In this document: piece after piece, positions 45,843-58,449 of the stretch
Numbering within the stretch: position 1 is the first letter of the stretch
Layout of the letters: every line of letters begins with the position of its first letter
Source of the DNA: Myrmaecium sp. VS I D KN 1
Taxonomy: Eukaryota; Ascomycota; Dothideomycetes; Valsariales; Valsariaceae
NCBI GenBank assembly: GCA_019775845.1
Contig: JADQAV010000041.1
Location: forward strand, 186,001-250,000
Direction of reading: 5' to 3'
Length of the DNA stretch: 64,000 bases
The notes under the pieces: model-generated
Told to the model about the DNA's origin: nothing
The model's database searches: none
The model's input: only the letters and a program-made list of their open reading frames with translations
Translations under genes and position numbers: made by a program

Positions 45843-47123
45843 GTCTAAGAGGAGTGACTTCTTCCCGTCCAAGTACGTAGAAAGCGAAACACATTGCTTC
45901 CAAGGTCTGTTTACTGTGCATACGTGCCTTATATACCCAAATCGAATGCTCGCGAAGGGTGGACCATTCTTTTTGCTGTACAAGCCTGTCCCATCGACTC
46001 GGCCTTAGCCCACGCGAAACGAGGACTCCGATTTACTACCACATTTTGTTTTGCTCTTGCTCTGCCCTCACGGTTTCTTTTTACACACACATGGCACTGA
46101 AATTCCCCTTCTTATTGTTACTTAGTTCGCATACACTTAGGAAGTTGTTGGGCTTCGAGGAGGAAAGAAAGCGAAAATGATCACGATCACATCTGCGCAT
46201 TCTCGGACCCCCTCAGTTCTCGCTTCCCGGAGTTGGCCGAAGTTGCAGTGAGGGAGGGCCACCCGGACCCCACCTCCACCCCCTCGACCGGCCCCCGCCA
46301 CAACGGTCAAACGTGGGGTGAGTGGGTGGGCGGGTTTATCATTGCCCGTGCTTTCCATATACATAGACATTAGTAGATACATACATCTATGGTCGACGAT
46401 CTTCCCTCTTTCGTCTTCTTATCTCTGTGAATAGAGTACGTTCTTGGCGTCTTCATCGACCCCTCCTCTTTCACTTTTCTTCTCTTGGATCCAATTCATG
46501 ATGTGGCGCGTCGAGTTGTGTGTTATCGCACTGTCCTGGCTTATCAGGAGGGGCGCTCCCCCCCTGGCCGCAGAGGGGCAAAAGGGAGGGGGGATGGGGT
46601 GAGGTGGCTGAGATGGACTGTTATCAGCTCCATGGCTGATGCGCATACATCCCTCTGAACGTCTGTTCCCAGGGTACTGTAGTACAGTATATGCTTCAGC
46701 GAATCGGGGTCGGAATGCTGATAAGTATCTAGGATCGAGGTGGACTTTCTTTTCTTTGGAGTTATGGTGAATCTGTTTAAAACCACTTGGATCCCCCCTC
46801 CTCTACGGAGTACTCCCATTCGTCTTATCTTTGGCGGGAACCCGTGTGGTAAAGAGTGACATCGATCAATACACCTCTTTCCTTTACTTGTTCCCTTTGT
46901 CTTCTGGCGGCTTGTTCCTGCTATTCTTTTCCTCGTCCCTCCTCTTAGCCTTGCCCACGATTAATTGCGGTGGATTGATCACCGAGATATACATACATAT
47001 CTCTGTACGGATCCACGACGAAGGCGATATCGATCAACGTTTCTTCGTCTTAGACACCGGAATTGCGGCGCTACGAGCAGGAACTAGACGGCAAAAGGAA
47101 GAAGACCGGGACGGTATAGAAGG
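45843..47123. other. Intergenic region
   Basis: No convincing gene. A pyrimidine-rich segment (about 46860-46960) and a near-palindromic ACGGAGTACTCCC element (46804-46816) are present. The right end is the promoter and leader of the NCS1 transporter gene. Confidence 0.55.
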
Positions 47124-49196
47124 ATGACATTGCGGAGTCAACTACAGCGGCGACTGCCGATGTCGTTGCGGGTTGAGCAGCCTCGGAGCGTGTTCGCGCA
47201 GGGGAACGGGAGATGGTGAGTTTTCTTTCCTTTCAATTCTTTTCTTGACGTTTTCATCTGGTCTTTGGGGGTGCTCCTTACATCGTGTACGAAAGAATAA
47301 GCTGTGGACCCAAGCTGACCTCTGTGGCGAACATATACAGGACAAACCAAGATCTCGATCCCGTCCCTCGACATGCCCGCAAGTGGGGGGTCACCAGCTT
47401 CATCGCGTACTGGATTTCGGATGCGTTCAAGTGAGTGTCTCTGTCTGCCGAAGACGACGTGTCCTTGCGTGGGAATACAATGCTGAAGGCTATTGTTGGT
47501 GATGTAGTGCGGCGACGTGGGAGTTTGCTTCTGGCATCATTGCCATTGGTAGGTGTTCTTCGCTGTGACTTTCTCTTGCACCTTTCCCCGGGATCTGTGG
47601 GCAATACTGCCCGTATTCTTCTCTCCCGCTATATCTCAGGTGTTTGCGACAGGCGGATGCTGATGCCCTTTGCACAGGTCTGACATGGAAAGAATCCATC
47701 TCGATCGTCGCCCTCGCGTTCTTCATCATCTCCTTCGTCATCGCGCTCAACGGCGCGATAGGTGTGATCCGTAAGCAGCCTTCGCCTCATCCTATATTGG
47801 CCGCTGTTCGCTGGAAAAACTCACCATCATCGCAGACCATGCTCCGTTCCCGGTAATTGCGCGAGCCAGCTGGGGCTTCTGGGGCTCCTACATCGCCATC
47901 GTCTCCCGCGCCATCCTCGCCATTTTCTGGTTCGCCATCCAAACGATGAACGGGGCCAACACCGTGCGGGTGATGCTCGGGGCCATCTGGCCCTCCTTCC
48001 TGACCCTTCCCAACCACATCCCCGAGTACCAGGGCATCACGACCAACACGATGATCGCCTTCGTCATCTTCTGGGTCGTCCAGCTCCCGTTCCTGTACAT
48101 GCACCCCAACAACCTGCGCTGGCTCTTCATGGCCAAGTCCGTCATCGTCCCCGTCGCGTGGATTGCCATCCTCATCTGGGCCTTCGTCTCGACTGAGAAC
48201 ATGACGCTCTTCTCCCAGGCCAAGCCGAGCGTGTCCGGGAGCGCGTACAGCTGGGCCTTCCTCTCCAGCCTCACCTCCGTCATCGGCAACTACGCCACCC
48301 TCTCCGTCAACCAGGCCGACTTCTCCCGCTACTCCCGCGTCAGCGTCAAATGGCAGCTGCTGTACGTGCCCATGCTCCCCGTCGTCTTCACCTTCATCGC
48401 CTTCATCGGCATCGCCGCCACCTCCGCCGGCGAGGCCCGCTACGGCACGCTCGAGTGGGACCCCATGGCCCTCATCTCGCACTGGAGCTCGCGCGCCTGC
48501 CGCTTCTTCGCCGCCTTCTCCTTCGCCCTCGCCGCCCTCGGCGTCAACATCAGCGCCAACTCGCTCTCCGCCGCCAACGACCTCGCCGCGCTCTTCCCCC
48601 GCCACGTCACCATCCGGCGCGGCCAGCTGATCTGCGCCGTGCTCGCCTGGGCGCTCGTGCCTTGGCGCATCCTCGCCAGCGCCGGCAGCTTCCTCAACTT
48701 CATGTCCGCCTACGCCGTCTTCCTGGGACCCATCGCCGCCATCATGGTCTGCGACTTTTGGGTGGTGCACCGGGGCCGGTACGACACCCTGGCCCTGTAC
48801 CAGCCGGACGGCATCTACCGCTACGTCGGCGGGGTCAACTGGCGCGCCGTGGCTGCGTTTCTCGTCGGCGTGGCTCCGAACTTGCCCGGCTTCATCCACA
48901 GCGTCAACGCGTCCGTCGAGGTGGGCAGCGGCGCCCGGCCGTATGAGTTCGGCTGGCTGCTCGGCTTCGCCGCGACGGCGCTGGTGTATGTCGCGCTGGC
49001 GTGGGCGTGGCCGCCGACGGAGACGTTCGTCGCTCGCGCCGTCCTGCCGGATGAGGTGTATGAGGAGAGCGGGGCGTATGAGGAGCCGATTGAGGGGTTG
49101 GATGTGGGTGGCTTGCGCAGCGGCGAGAGGACGCCGAATGAGGAGGATGCGGGGGAGAAGAAGGGCTTTCGGAGTTGGGCGGATCGGATGTTGTAG
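47124..49196 (+). CDS. NCS1-family nucleobase:cation symporter (Fur-type)
   Basis: Imports a purine, pyrimidine or related compound (uracil, allantoin and thiamine are known family substrates) with a cation across the plasma membrane. Exons 47124-47215, 47341-47430, 47508-47548, 47678-47770 and 47836-49196 give 558 aa. The N-terminal cytosolic stretch ends NQDLDPVPRHARKWGVTSF; the first membrane segment carries IAYWISDAFNAATWEFASGI. The signature IHHAPFPVIARASWGFWGSY, then FWFAIQTMNGANTVRVMLGA, is typical of fungal Fur transporters. About 12 membrane segments follow, and SVNQADFSRYSR is the usual loop. The C terminus is acidic and polar (EESGAYEEPIEGLD), where ubiquitin-dependent endocytosis signals usually sit. 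Substrate cannot be told from sequence alone. Confidence 0.9.
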
Positions 49197-50021
49197 TTCG
49201 ACGGTGTTGGTTTGTCGTTTTCATGTTGTATTTGCGTTAGTGTAGCGTAGAGGAAGAGGGGGTGTGGGTGGAGTTGCGGCCGATCATAGGCCTGCTTGAA
49301 GGGATTGTCTTCGATCTGTCGAACGAGCAACCATCCTACATTGAACCTCGAATGCGTGTGTGCTCATGAAGGCCCGTCTCCAGCCATGCGTGAGCACGGC
49401 CTCAATCTACTCGCTAGCATGATGTTTTCCGTCCGACGTGTGCCTCTGACTGTTGTTCTTGCCGGAAGTTCCGGAATATCTATATCGATTCTCGGCAGTG
49501 ATTCGGTGAAAAGAATGGAAAGAAATTGCACATTGATATTCCAGTAGTACAGTACTTATGATGTGGCGTACGATGCTTCATCTGAAGAAAAGGAGAAAAA
49601 AATTCCGGGAAAAAGGAAAAATGAAAGTAGATGAAGGTAGAAAATGGCAGCATTGACCAGTGCGTATTGTAGACTGATTAAAGGATTGGATGGAGCGGGG
49701 ATTGATCATCCGTTCGATTAGGATCCGACTACAAGAGATGCAGAGATGTTGAAGTGAAGGATTACGAGCTGCAACCGAACCAAGGATGGCAACGTCAGAG
49801 CATGTGGATTGAGTGAACCGGATAGAGAGGTGATGCGTCCGGAGGTGAAGGTAGAAGAGGGAGGTCCTGGTCCTTGCTTGCCAAGCCGGCCGGTTTATGG
49901 ATTTATCCCCTCACAGCTCGATTCCATTGAATGCATTGAAGCAGTCCATGGAGCTAATTCAAGTATCTCTGCCTCGTTTACTGACTGGACACTCAACCGG
50001 GCAAGGCGGAGGGGATGAGAT
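49197..50021. other. Intergenic region
   Basis: No gene seen between the NCS1 and GH92 genes. It contains the 3' flank of the transporter and the distal promoter of the mannosidase. Confidence 0.6.
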
Positions 50022-50068
50022 CCATGCATGCGGGGATATGCAAGCCTTTCCCCGCAACACCATGCATG
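50022..50068 (+). promoter_or_regulatory. Inverted repeat with two CreA-like sites upstream of the GH92 gene
   Basis: TGCGGGGA (50029-50036) and TCCCCGCA (50049-50056) are exact inverted copies separated by 12 bases, each holding a GCGGGG (SYGGRG) core. Copies of CCATGCATG flank them on both sides (50022-50030 and 50060-50068). The site is about 260-300 bases before the mannosidase ATG. CreA/Cre1 binding is inferred from the consensus. Confidence 0.5.
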
Positions 50069-50317
50069 TCATGGCAAATAACACCAGCGGATCTCCCGTG
50101 AATTCCGGTTCAGGGGGATGCATGCCGTGCAAGGAGCGAGGGAACCACCTGACGGGGACGACGTCCGGGAAGAAGGCGGGGTCATGGTCGACATACGAGC
50201 GCCCGGCTACTTACTACCTTTTCTCATATATTCAAGTCGCTCTGACTTCTCACTCACTTCAATGCATCGTTCTTCTCCTCCAGTTCGCGTTTCATCCGTT
50301 TCCTTCTCGTCCAAGTC

Positions 50318-52827
50318 ATGCTGCTGCCATCCACATCCCTTCTACTCACGCTGTCGAGTCTTCTGGTCGACTCTGCACATGCGGCTTCAAAGCTGTCGTA
50401 CGTCGATCCTCTGATCGGGACGCTGAACGGCGGTATGAGCGCTTCAGTTTCTTTCCACCGTCAGTCACTCTCCCATCCGCTCAGCACCAACGCCCTCTTC
50501 CAGGCCATGTCTTTCCAGGCGCGACGTTGCCTTTCGGCATGGCCAAAGCCGTGGCCGACGTCACGGGCGAGAACCAAGGCGGGTTCGCGTCGGATGGCAG
50601 CCCCATCACCGGCTTCTCGCACATGCATGACTCCGGGACCGGCGGCGTAAGTGTGGAGCGAAGCATGACTCCTGCCCGTGCTTCCAGGGCGGATCCGTGG
50701 GAAAGGTCTTCCACAGCACTCATTACCGCGTAGGGTTCGTCGTTGGGAAACTTCCCCATCTTCCCCCACCTCGGATGCCCCGGAGACGAGGTCAGCGCAT
50801 GCACCTTCACCAAAGCCGACCGCGCGACGGCGAGGGTCAACGGCACGGTGGAGGCCCGTCCGGGGTATTTTGCCATCACCCTGAACACCTCCGTCAAGGC
50901 GGAGATGACGGTCTCGAACCACACCGCCCTGTACCGGTTCACGTTTCCGGCGAATGGCACGGCGGATACGCCGTTGAGCCCGCTGATTCTCGCAGAGCTC
51001 TCCGATCTCTCGAACTCCCAGAGCGGCGGGTCCATTACGGTTAATAACTCCACCGGCCGGATCGCCGGCAACAGCTCATTTGCCCCTTCCTTCGGTATAG
51101 GCAGGTATACCTTGCACTTTTGCGCAGATTTTACTGGAGCTCAAGTGCGGGACACGGGCTTCTTTCCGAGTAGTCGATCCGGGGCATGGACGCGGTTCAA
51201 GACCCGGCTGAACAACAGCCAGATCCTCGCTCGTGTGGGCGTGAGCTTCATCAGCGTCACGCAAGCCTGCCGGAATGCGGAGCAGGAGATCCCTAGGTTC
51301 GACTTTGAGTTGGTCGTCAAGAACGCCGAGGGCGCGTGGGAGGACAAGTTCTCGGTGATCGATATCGACGCCGGCGGCGCAAGTGAGGAGTTGCAGACGG
51401 TCTTCTGGAGTGGTTTGTACAGGTCTATGATCAGCCCTCAAGGTGAGCAACGAATGTCGCTGAAGAGCATAATGCCCTGATCCAGATCTTCAGATTACAC
51501 CGGCGAGAATCCTCTCTGGACGAGTGACGAGCCATACTACGACTCTTTCTACTGCATCTGGGATTCCTTCCGCAGCATCCATCCCCTCCTCACCCTCGTT
51601 GATCCCGACGCGCAAGCTCGGATGATCAGAAGCCTGCTCGACATCTACCAACACGAAGGCCATCTTCCCGACTGCAGGATGAGTCTCTGCAAAGGGTACA
51701 CCCAAGGCGGTTCCAACGCTGACATCGTTCTGGCGGACTCCTTCCTCAAGAACATCACGGCCGGCATCAACTGGACCCTCGGCTACGAGGCCGTCCTCGC
51801 CGACGCCGAAGTCTGTCCGTCCAACTGGGCGGTGGAGGGCCGGGGCGGGATCGACAACTGGCGGACGATCGGCTACATCCCCATCGACGACCGGGACCCG
51901 CACGGGACCGGCCCGTTCACCCGCAGCGGCTCCCGCACGGTCGAGTACGCGTACGACGACTTCTGCATCGCCGCCATGGCCGAGCAGCTCGGCTCCCCCG
52001 CCGACCGGGCCACATACATGGCCCGGTCGCGCAACTGGCGCAACCTCTACAAGGCCGACCAGCCCTCCTTCATCAACGGCACCGACACCGGCTTCACCGG
52101 TTTCCTCCAGCCGCGGTACGCGAACGGGACCTGGGCCTACCAGGACCCGATCCGCTGCTCCCCGCTCCTCGGCTTCACCACCTGCTACCTCAACCCGACG
52201 GGCGGCGAGTTCTACGAAGGGCCCGCCTGGCTCTACACCCTCTTCGCCCCGCACGACATGGCCTCACTCATCGCCACCCTCGGCGGCCCCGCCGCCTTCC
52301 TCGACCGCCTCGACTTCCTCCACGAGAGCGGGCTCCTCTACCTCGGCGACGAGCAAGCCTTCCTGACCCTCTACCTCTACCACTACGCCGGCCAGCCCAA
52401 CCGCAGCGCCGCCCGCGCCCGCGCCGCCCTCGCCCGCCAGTTCAACACCTCCGCCGCCGGCATCCCCGGCAACGACGACAGCGGCGCCATGGGCAGCTTT
52501 GCCGTCCTCGCCCTCGCCGGCCTCTTCCCCAATCCCGGCCAGCCCCTCTACTTCCTCACCCCGCCCCCCTTTTTTCGCGAGCTCAACTGGACCGACCGTC
52601 GCACCGGCGCCGTCGCTACCGTTCGCAACCGCGGCGATTTTGACCCCGCCCGCCCCTCCTACGTTCAGAGCGTGCGCTTGGATGGCGAGCCGTATACCCC
52701 CAATTGGATCGGTCATGACTTTTTCCTTCGCGGCGGCGTGCTGGAGTTCGAGCTGGGTGAGGAGGAGAGCGACTGGGGCACGGCTGAGGCGGATTTGCCG
52801 CCGAGCTTGCCGGTGGAGGTTTTGTGA
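50318..52827 (+). CDS. Secreted GH92 alpha-mannosidase
   Basis: Trims alpha-linked mannose from glycans. Exons 50318-50432, 50504-50646, 50734-51442 and 51494-52827 encode 766 aa. The signal peptide is MLLPSTSLLLTLSSLLVDSA. The mature start KLSYVDPLIGTLNGGHVFPG and the stretch GFSHMHDSGTGGSSLGNFPI are hallmark GH92 N-terminal motifs. The catalytic half contains YDSFYCIWDSFRSIHPLL, KGYTQGGSNADIVLADSF and the conserved calcium and catalytic region GIPGNDDSGAMGSF. Many N-x-S/T sites suggest heavy glycosylation. It has no membrane anchor. The promoter carries an inverted pair of CreA-like sites. Linkage specificity (alpha-1,2 being commonest) is inferred from the family. Confidence 0.92.
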
Positions 52828-53164
52828 TTCTTTGCTGCCTTCCTCTTCCTCTTACTTCCTTTTGGAGTTGGGTATGAGGATGCGGTTGATGATCATGGTC
52901 AAAACAGGGGGGGAAACGCCTCTGTGGGTAGTCGCTAACAACATGAGATCATCGTTTGAGATTTCTCCTCTCGGAAGGTCTGTTTATACATGCAAAAACC
53001 CTGTCCGCATGACACATGAAAAAAGGAACAACGAAAGATACTCAAAACGCCGGCATGAACAGCTCCGAAAAAGAAAAGCAGCTCTCTCACCCATCTCCCA
53101 GTGCCTCCGCCACACAAAAACACACCCACACGATGGTATACCGCCAGTCCCACGCCCCCCTCCT
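52828..53164. other. Short convergent intergenic region
   Basis: It lies between the 3' ends of the GH92 (plus) and nitronate monooxygenase (minus) genes. No gene seen. Confidence 0.6.
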
Positions 53165-54551
53165 TCACAGCTTGCTCTTCCCAATGTTGTAAATCTCCGC
53201 TTGCGGGTTATTCACGTTGGGGCCGACAGTGCCCTGGCCCGGCGCGCGGGGGCCGGCCGGCGCAGCAGGCGGGAGTCGGATGGCGGTCTCCTCGCCTTCC
53301 TCGCCCTCTTCCCACTCGATCAGCGAGGCGGTCCGGCGGATGGTCTCGACGGCCTCGCGCTCGATCCGCCGGAGGAGCGCCTCGCATGTCGGGATGTCGT
53401 GGATCAGGCCGATGACTTGGCCGGCGGTCCAGACCTGGAGGTGTGAGCGATTGTTAGCGGGAGCTGGGGATGGGATCGGAAAGTAGAGGAAGAGAAAGGG
53501 GAGGAGAATGACAAACCCCATAATCCTTGTCTCCATTCAGAAAGACCTGGCGACCCCGCTTCCCGCTCACGTACGGAGCCACCTCCTCAAATTTACCTTC
53601 CTTGCTCTCCCGCTCGACCCGGACGGCCTCGACGGCGACGGTATTTCGAAAAAGGCGGGAGGTGTTTTTCCACCGGCGCAGGACGAGCTCCGTGTCCGTC
53701 TCCTCGGCCTGGACGATGGCGTCCTTGATGTTGGGGTGGATGGGGGCCTCGACGGTGCACATGAAGCGGGTGCCCATGTTGATGCCGGCGGCGCCGAGGC
53801 TGAGGGCGGCGGCGAGGCCCTGGCCGTCGGCGAAGCCGCCCGAGGCGATGAAGGGCACCGTCAGGCTCTGGCGGGCGCGGGAGAGGAGGATGAAGTTGGT
53901 GATGTCGCTCTCGCCCACGTGGCCCGCGCACTCGAACCCGTCGATGCTGAGGAAGTCGACCCCGAGCCGGACGGCGCTGACGGCGTGCCGGATCGTCGTG
54001 CACTTGTGCAGGACCGTCACCCCGGCCCGCTTCAGCTGCGCGATCACCGGGCCCGGGCTGTTCCCCGCCGTCTCCACGATCCCCACCCCTTCCTCGACGA
54101 TCACCCGGGCGTAGGCGGCGTAGTCGGGCGGCACGAGCGCGGGCAGCAGCGTCAGGTTCACGCCGAACGGGTTCGCGGTCATGGTCCGGCAGCGGCGGAT
54201 CTCCTTGCGCAGGTCTTCCGGCGTCGGTTGGCTGAGGGCCGTGAGCTGGAGGTCGCCGACGAGAGAGGAATTTGGTCAGCTTTCCGCTCTCCATCTTGCC
54301 TCAGACAAAGGGAAGGGAGGAGGAGGGGATATCCTCTTACAATGCCTAACCCGCCCGCGTTACTGACTGCGCTTGCTAGCTCTGCGTAACCGACCCATTG
54401 CATGCCACCTTGGACGACGGGGACTGCTCAGCCCAAACACGGTACTCTCTCTCTCGTCAGCGCTTCATTGCTCTTTCTGCTTCCGCATGCCAGGGGGGTA
54501 AACACCACCTTTGATCCCCAGCTTTCGCGTTAACTCAGTGTTGAAACGCAT
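53165..54551 (-). CDS. Nitronate monooxygenase (2-nitropropane dioxygenase family)
   Basis: An FMN enzyme that oxidises alkyl nitronates such as propionate 3-nitronate. Exons 54551-54509, 54423-54341, 54245-53517 and 53434-53165 encode 374 aa. A 43-base first exon (MRFNTELTRKLGIK) joins VPVVQGGMQWVGYAELASAV, the classic N-terminal barrel strand and FMN loop. The active-site region reads SIDGFECAGHVGE with the conserved His, followed by VPFIASGGFADGQGLAAALS and the phosphate-binding GAAGINMGTRFMC. The last exon starts VWTAGQVIGLIHD, the usual family C-terminal helix. Donor 54508 is GTGGTG, weaker than the others, and the last donor is GTTTGT. Both joins restore strict family sequence, so I trust them. 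The protein ends GKSKL; SKL is a canonical peroxisomal signal (PTS1). Confidence 0.9.
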
Positions 54552-56729
54552 TGTGACTGTTGGATTGTGTGTTTTGCTTGCTTCCGCGTGGGGAGGAGGT
54601 TCCACCGGATGGGCGAACGCTTTGGTCTCGTTCTCGTCGCGGGTCGTCTCGTCTCGTTTCGGCGTTCACATGCAAAGAGGTAGGCAAGCCGGAAATGATT
54701 TTGTGTAGCTCACGTCACAGGAAGCCGAGGAACGAGTTTGGCTAGGGAGTGAGTGAGCGAGCGAGGGCGCGAGTAAGTGAGTGAGAAAGTGAAGTGAGGA
54801 ATTTCCACGAAGTGAACAAGAGCGGGAGGTAAAAGGGAAAGGTAAGAGAAAGGGAAGGGAGGGGAGGAGGAGGGGGAAGGAAAAGAGAAAAGAGTAACTT
54901 GTAACGGAGGGTAGGTAGGTTCGTCACATTCCAACATAGCCGCCTACTACCTACGCCTTCCAACAAGTAAAGTAGGTAACGTCCGTAAGCCACATGCTTT
55001 TTCTCGGCATAAACACACACACATGATGCACATGATAAATATAAGTTAGAAAAGAGCCGGAGTGTTTTGGAACGTGATTATGGGGGAGATGACGGACATG
55101 GGGGGGGGGAAGGGTATGGGGGTATGGGGCGTAAGGCATGTGGCATAGGGCATGTTTGCCCGTGATGAGGCACAGGGGGGGGGGCGGGGCGGGGCCGGCC
55201 GGGGTAAAACCAGCCTATCATTCCCCCCCCCTTTTTTTCCCCACACCGGACAACAACATGTGCTCGCCCCCAATACCTTTCGAACCGAGGAGCCGAGGCA
55301 TCTTTTCATCTTTTTTCATTTTCCCCAGGATGCATGTAACTGCCAAGGGCCCTTGGGCCAAGCCAAGCGCTCGGCTCACGTCGGTTTTGCATACATCACT
55401 GGAGATGTGATAGGCGCCGTGGGGCCTGAGGCAGGTCATTCGTTCATCATCCCCCGCTTCGGATGTGTATGTACGTTGATGTACAGTATCTCATGTACAT
55501 ACATATGTCCGGGCGGACCAAAGACGATTCCATTGATCGATATGTCTGATTCTCTACTAAACGTCTATCTATTACATACTACTTTCGTCTCTATATGCAA
55601 AATGGGATATGTCTAGTCTATCAAAATGTCGGTAAGTAGGGTACTCCTTTCAATGCCCCTCACCCTTCACCATGCCATGCATGCCGGGTTTACTCGCTCG
55701 ATCGCTCACAAAACATCCGAAGGGAGAAAAGAAAGACCAAAGGGAGAGATATCTCCTCGAGGTTTCTCCCCGAGGAGCGTACGATATGAGCCTCATTCAG
55801 CAACGCCGCGACAGCACCATCCACGCCGCACGCGCATCACCCTTGCCGCCCCAGCTTTCCAGGCACGCCAGTCAACCTTTCTAGCCTCGGACAGCTCTCA
55901 CAGGACAGGCCTCGCACACCAATAACGGTCAAGGATGCCGCCGACGCTCCTCGAGCACGCTGTCCGGGGCCGTCTCGCTTACTGTGCCGCCGTCCGGAGA
56001 CCAGACGAACGTGAGGCGCGCATCCGGTCCCGGCCGGCCTAGCCCTGGCGGACGAACCGCTGGACTCATCTACTCGTCGTTGGGTGAGTCCTCGATCGGC
56101 GGATTGCGCGTGTTCGCGACGGGTTTGTCGCTTGAGGAGGGGCTGCTGTAGCCGTAACAGCAGAAGCAGCAGAAGTATACCATCTGCTCGAGCACGGGGA
56201 GACGCTCCTGCTGCGATGAACCGGCACTCTTGGTCGTCCGCTCGAAGACCCGTCGACGACGGATCCAGTCGAGGCGGCAAGGTGTACGTACTGTACGCCC
56301 ACCGCTAGAACATGTCGATGTAGCCAACGCAGCCGTATCGCACCCACCAGCCGCCGAAAGCTTTCCTAGAAACGTCCACCTAGGACAAAAAGCCCGCCAT
56401 CTGCGGCCTCTTAGAAACCTTGTTTATGTGTCGCCTCCAGCAGCCGCCGCTGCCTCACGTGGGAAATCACAGTCGCCATTGCAGGCCACCCCTCGTTCTG
56501 TATCGCCGTCCGTCCATTAACGTCTGCTACGATAACATTCAGCACCGAAGATCAACACGCCATCTCAAGCATGATCCTGCATCGGCGGGACGACCGCACT
56601 GTGCGAACTTGTCCGTCTCCGCGGTACCGCATCACCGATATCGAGCAGCGCAGGGCCGTCTTTGACGTCGAAAGTGGGAGAGTGCAGGGCATCGCGTGGA
56701 AGGCTGTCGAAGGTAGAGGAGGTCGTCGC
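54552..56729. other. Intergenic region with purine- and TACCT-type repeats
   Basis: No convincing gene. It contains a purine-rich low-complexity stretch (about 54745-54895), TACCT/AGGTA repeats (54910-54980), a G-run near 55175-55185 and TGTACAT-type palindromes (about 55460-55505). The right end follows the proposed C terminus of the zinc-finger regulator, with an open in-frame stretch after its TGA to about 56570. Confidence 0.55.
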
Positions 56730-57349
56730 TCAGATGGCGATGCAGCGGAACGCGCTGCCATTCAACGCAGGCTAAACAGGAGGCGCGTTAGTACTCCAGC
56801 CAAACAGATTCGTCTGTATCGCATGGGGGAGGGATGTCTTACAGGCGTCATGACCCCATCCGGCGACGGGCCGTGTGCAGCAGCGGCGCCAGGGAGATGA
56901 TCGGGCACCGGGAAGCCCCGGTGCGTCTTCACGGTCCCCTGCTCGCCGTAGTAAACCGCATATCCGACCTTCCTCGCGCAGGCATCTCGGGCCCCGTCGG
57001 TGCTTGTAGCGTATCCGAGCTCACCTTGCGACGGCGCCGTGGGACGACTCGGTCGATCGACATGCTGACTCCACTCCGGCGAACGGTACTCGCCGGACGC
57101 GTTCGAATAGAGACTCGGCGGCACGGAGGGCCGTCCAGGGTGCAGCTCGCTTCCGCCTTGCGACGATAGCGCCCCGACGTCCTGGAACGGAAACTGTGGT
57201 GGTGGATGCGGTCCGGTTGGCGGCGGGGCGAACTGGTCGAAGATCGGAAGGTTCAGGCCGAGGGTGACGGAGTAGTCGACGTCGGCGTCGTAGTTGGGCG
57301 GGAGCCAGTACACCTCCGTGCCGCCGTACCAGTCCGCCTGGCCCGTGAA

Positions 57350-57384
<35 letters not shown>

Positions 57385-58418
57385 TGCTGCTGCCACCGCT
57401 GCTGTTGCTGCTTCCGACATCCTCTATCAATCCCGGCTGGTCGAACGGCAGTTCGGGCGGAGTGAGGTACTGCTCGTGCAAGCCAGGCGGGCTCTGTCCG
57501 AGCGAAGCGGGGTAGGCGGACGCGTCTTGCAGCGGCAACGCACCGTACGCCATCAATGCCGGATCCAGGTTCGCCGGGATGTCGGGACGACCCGGAGCCG
57601 TCGACCCCGGCGGCTTTTCGAACTCGACCGCCGAATCGTGCCGTGTCGGAGCATTGGTGAAGGGTGAATGGGACAGACGGCGATACGAAGGATCTAAACT
57701 CGACTGCCGCTGCTCAAAGTAATCCGTCGGGAGGAAGGGCTCAGTCAATGGCTGCGACAGCTCGCGCGTCTCGTCCAGGTACTCCGGCGGCGTGTGCGCG
57801 GCGCTCTGGTCACTTCCACTGCTGGAAGAATGCCATTGCGGCGTGGCCGTCGCCGCCGTCGCCGCGTCCAATCGGCGTTGCGTCCGCCGCTTCTTCTGGG
57901 GGTACTCGCACCGAAGGCTCTTGGCCTCGCAGCGGGTGCAGCGGCCACCGCCGGAGCAGCGGGCGCGGGCCTGCGCGCAGCTGATGCAGGCCCGGTTGAT
58001 GCGCGGGCCCGGCTTGGGACCGGGTCGGGGCGGTTCGACGGCGGCGGCGGCGGCGGCGGCGCCAGCGGAGCCTTTGGCGGCGGAGAGCTTGTGGATCAGC
58101 TCGTGGCGCTGGAGGGTGTCGCTGACCGTGATGGATGTCCGTCAGCTTGTGGTTCACCGATCGATGGGCCTCATCCTTATGACCACCTTGCGTGGCACAC
58201 GGCACGCAAGATGCACGAGGAATTTCCTGAAGGCCCTGTGGACGGGACCGGCCTGCGTACCTTCTCGAGAAGCCTTTGCCGCAGACGGGGCAGATGAACG
58301 GTCGGCCAAACGCGGTGTGATCGCGCTGATGCCGCCTCAGATGCTCCTACACATTATGTGGGTTTCTCGGTCAACGTCACGATCTTCTTTCTCTTGGTCC
58401 ACACCCAGCGGATGAGCG

Positions 58419-58449
<31 letters not shown>

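Noticed and set aside
39197-47123. SDR, AMP-binding and neighbouring genes as a biosynthetic cluster
   Set aside because: No polyketide or peptide synthase, P450 or tailoring set accompanies them, and POM34-like and ICln-like housekeeping genes are interspersed.
47787-48899. 370-codon antisense ORF in the NCS1 gene
   Set aside because: It is a shadow frame opposite a GC-rich membrane-protein gene; Gly/Asp/Glu composition reflects the complementary codons.
49897-50733. 278-codon plus-strand ORF overlapping the GH92 start
   Set aside because: It runs in another frame through the promoter, signal peptide and first introns of the GH92 gene and has no recognisable content.
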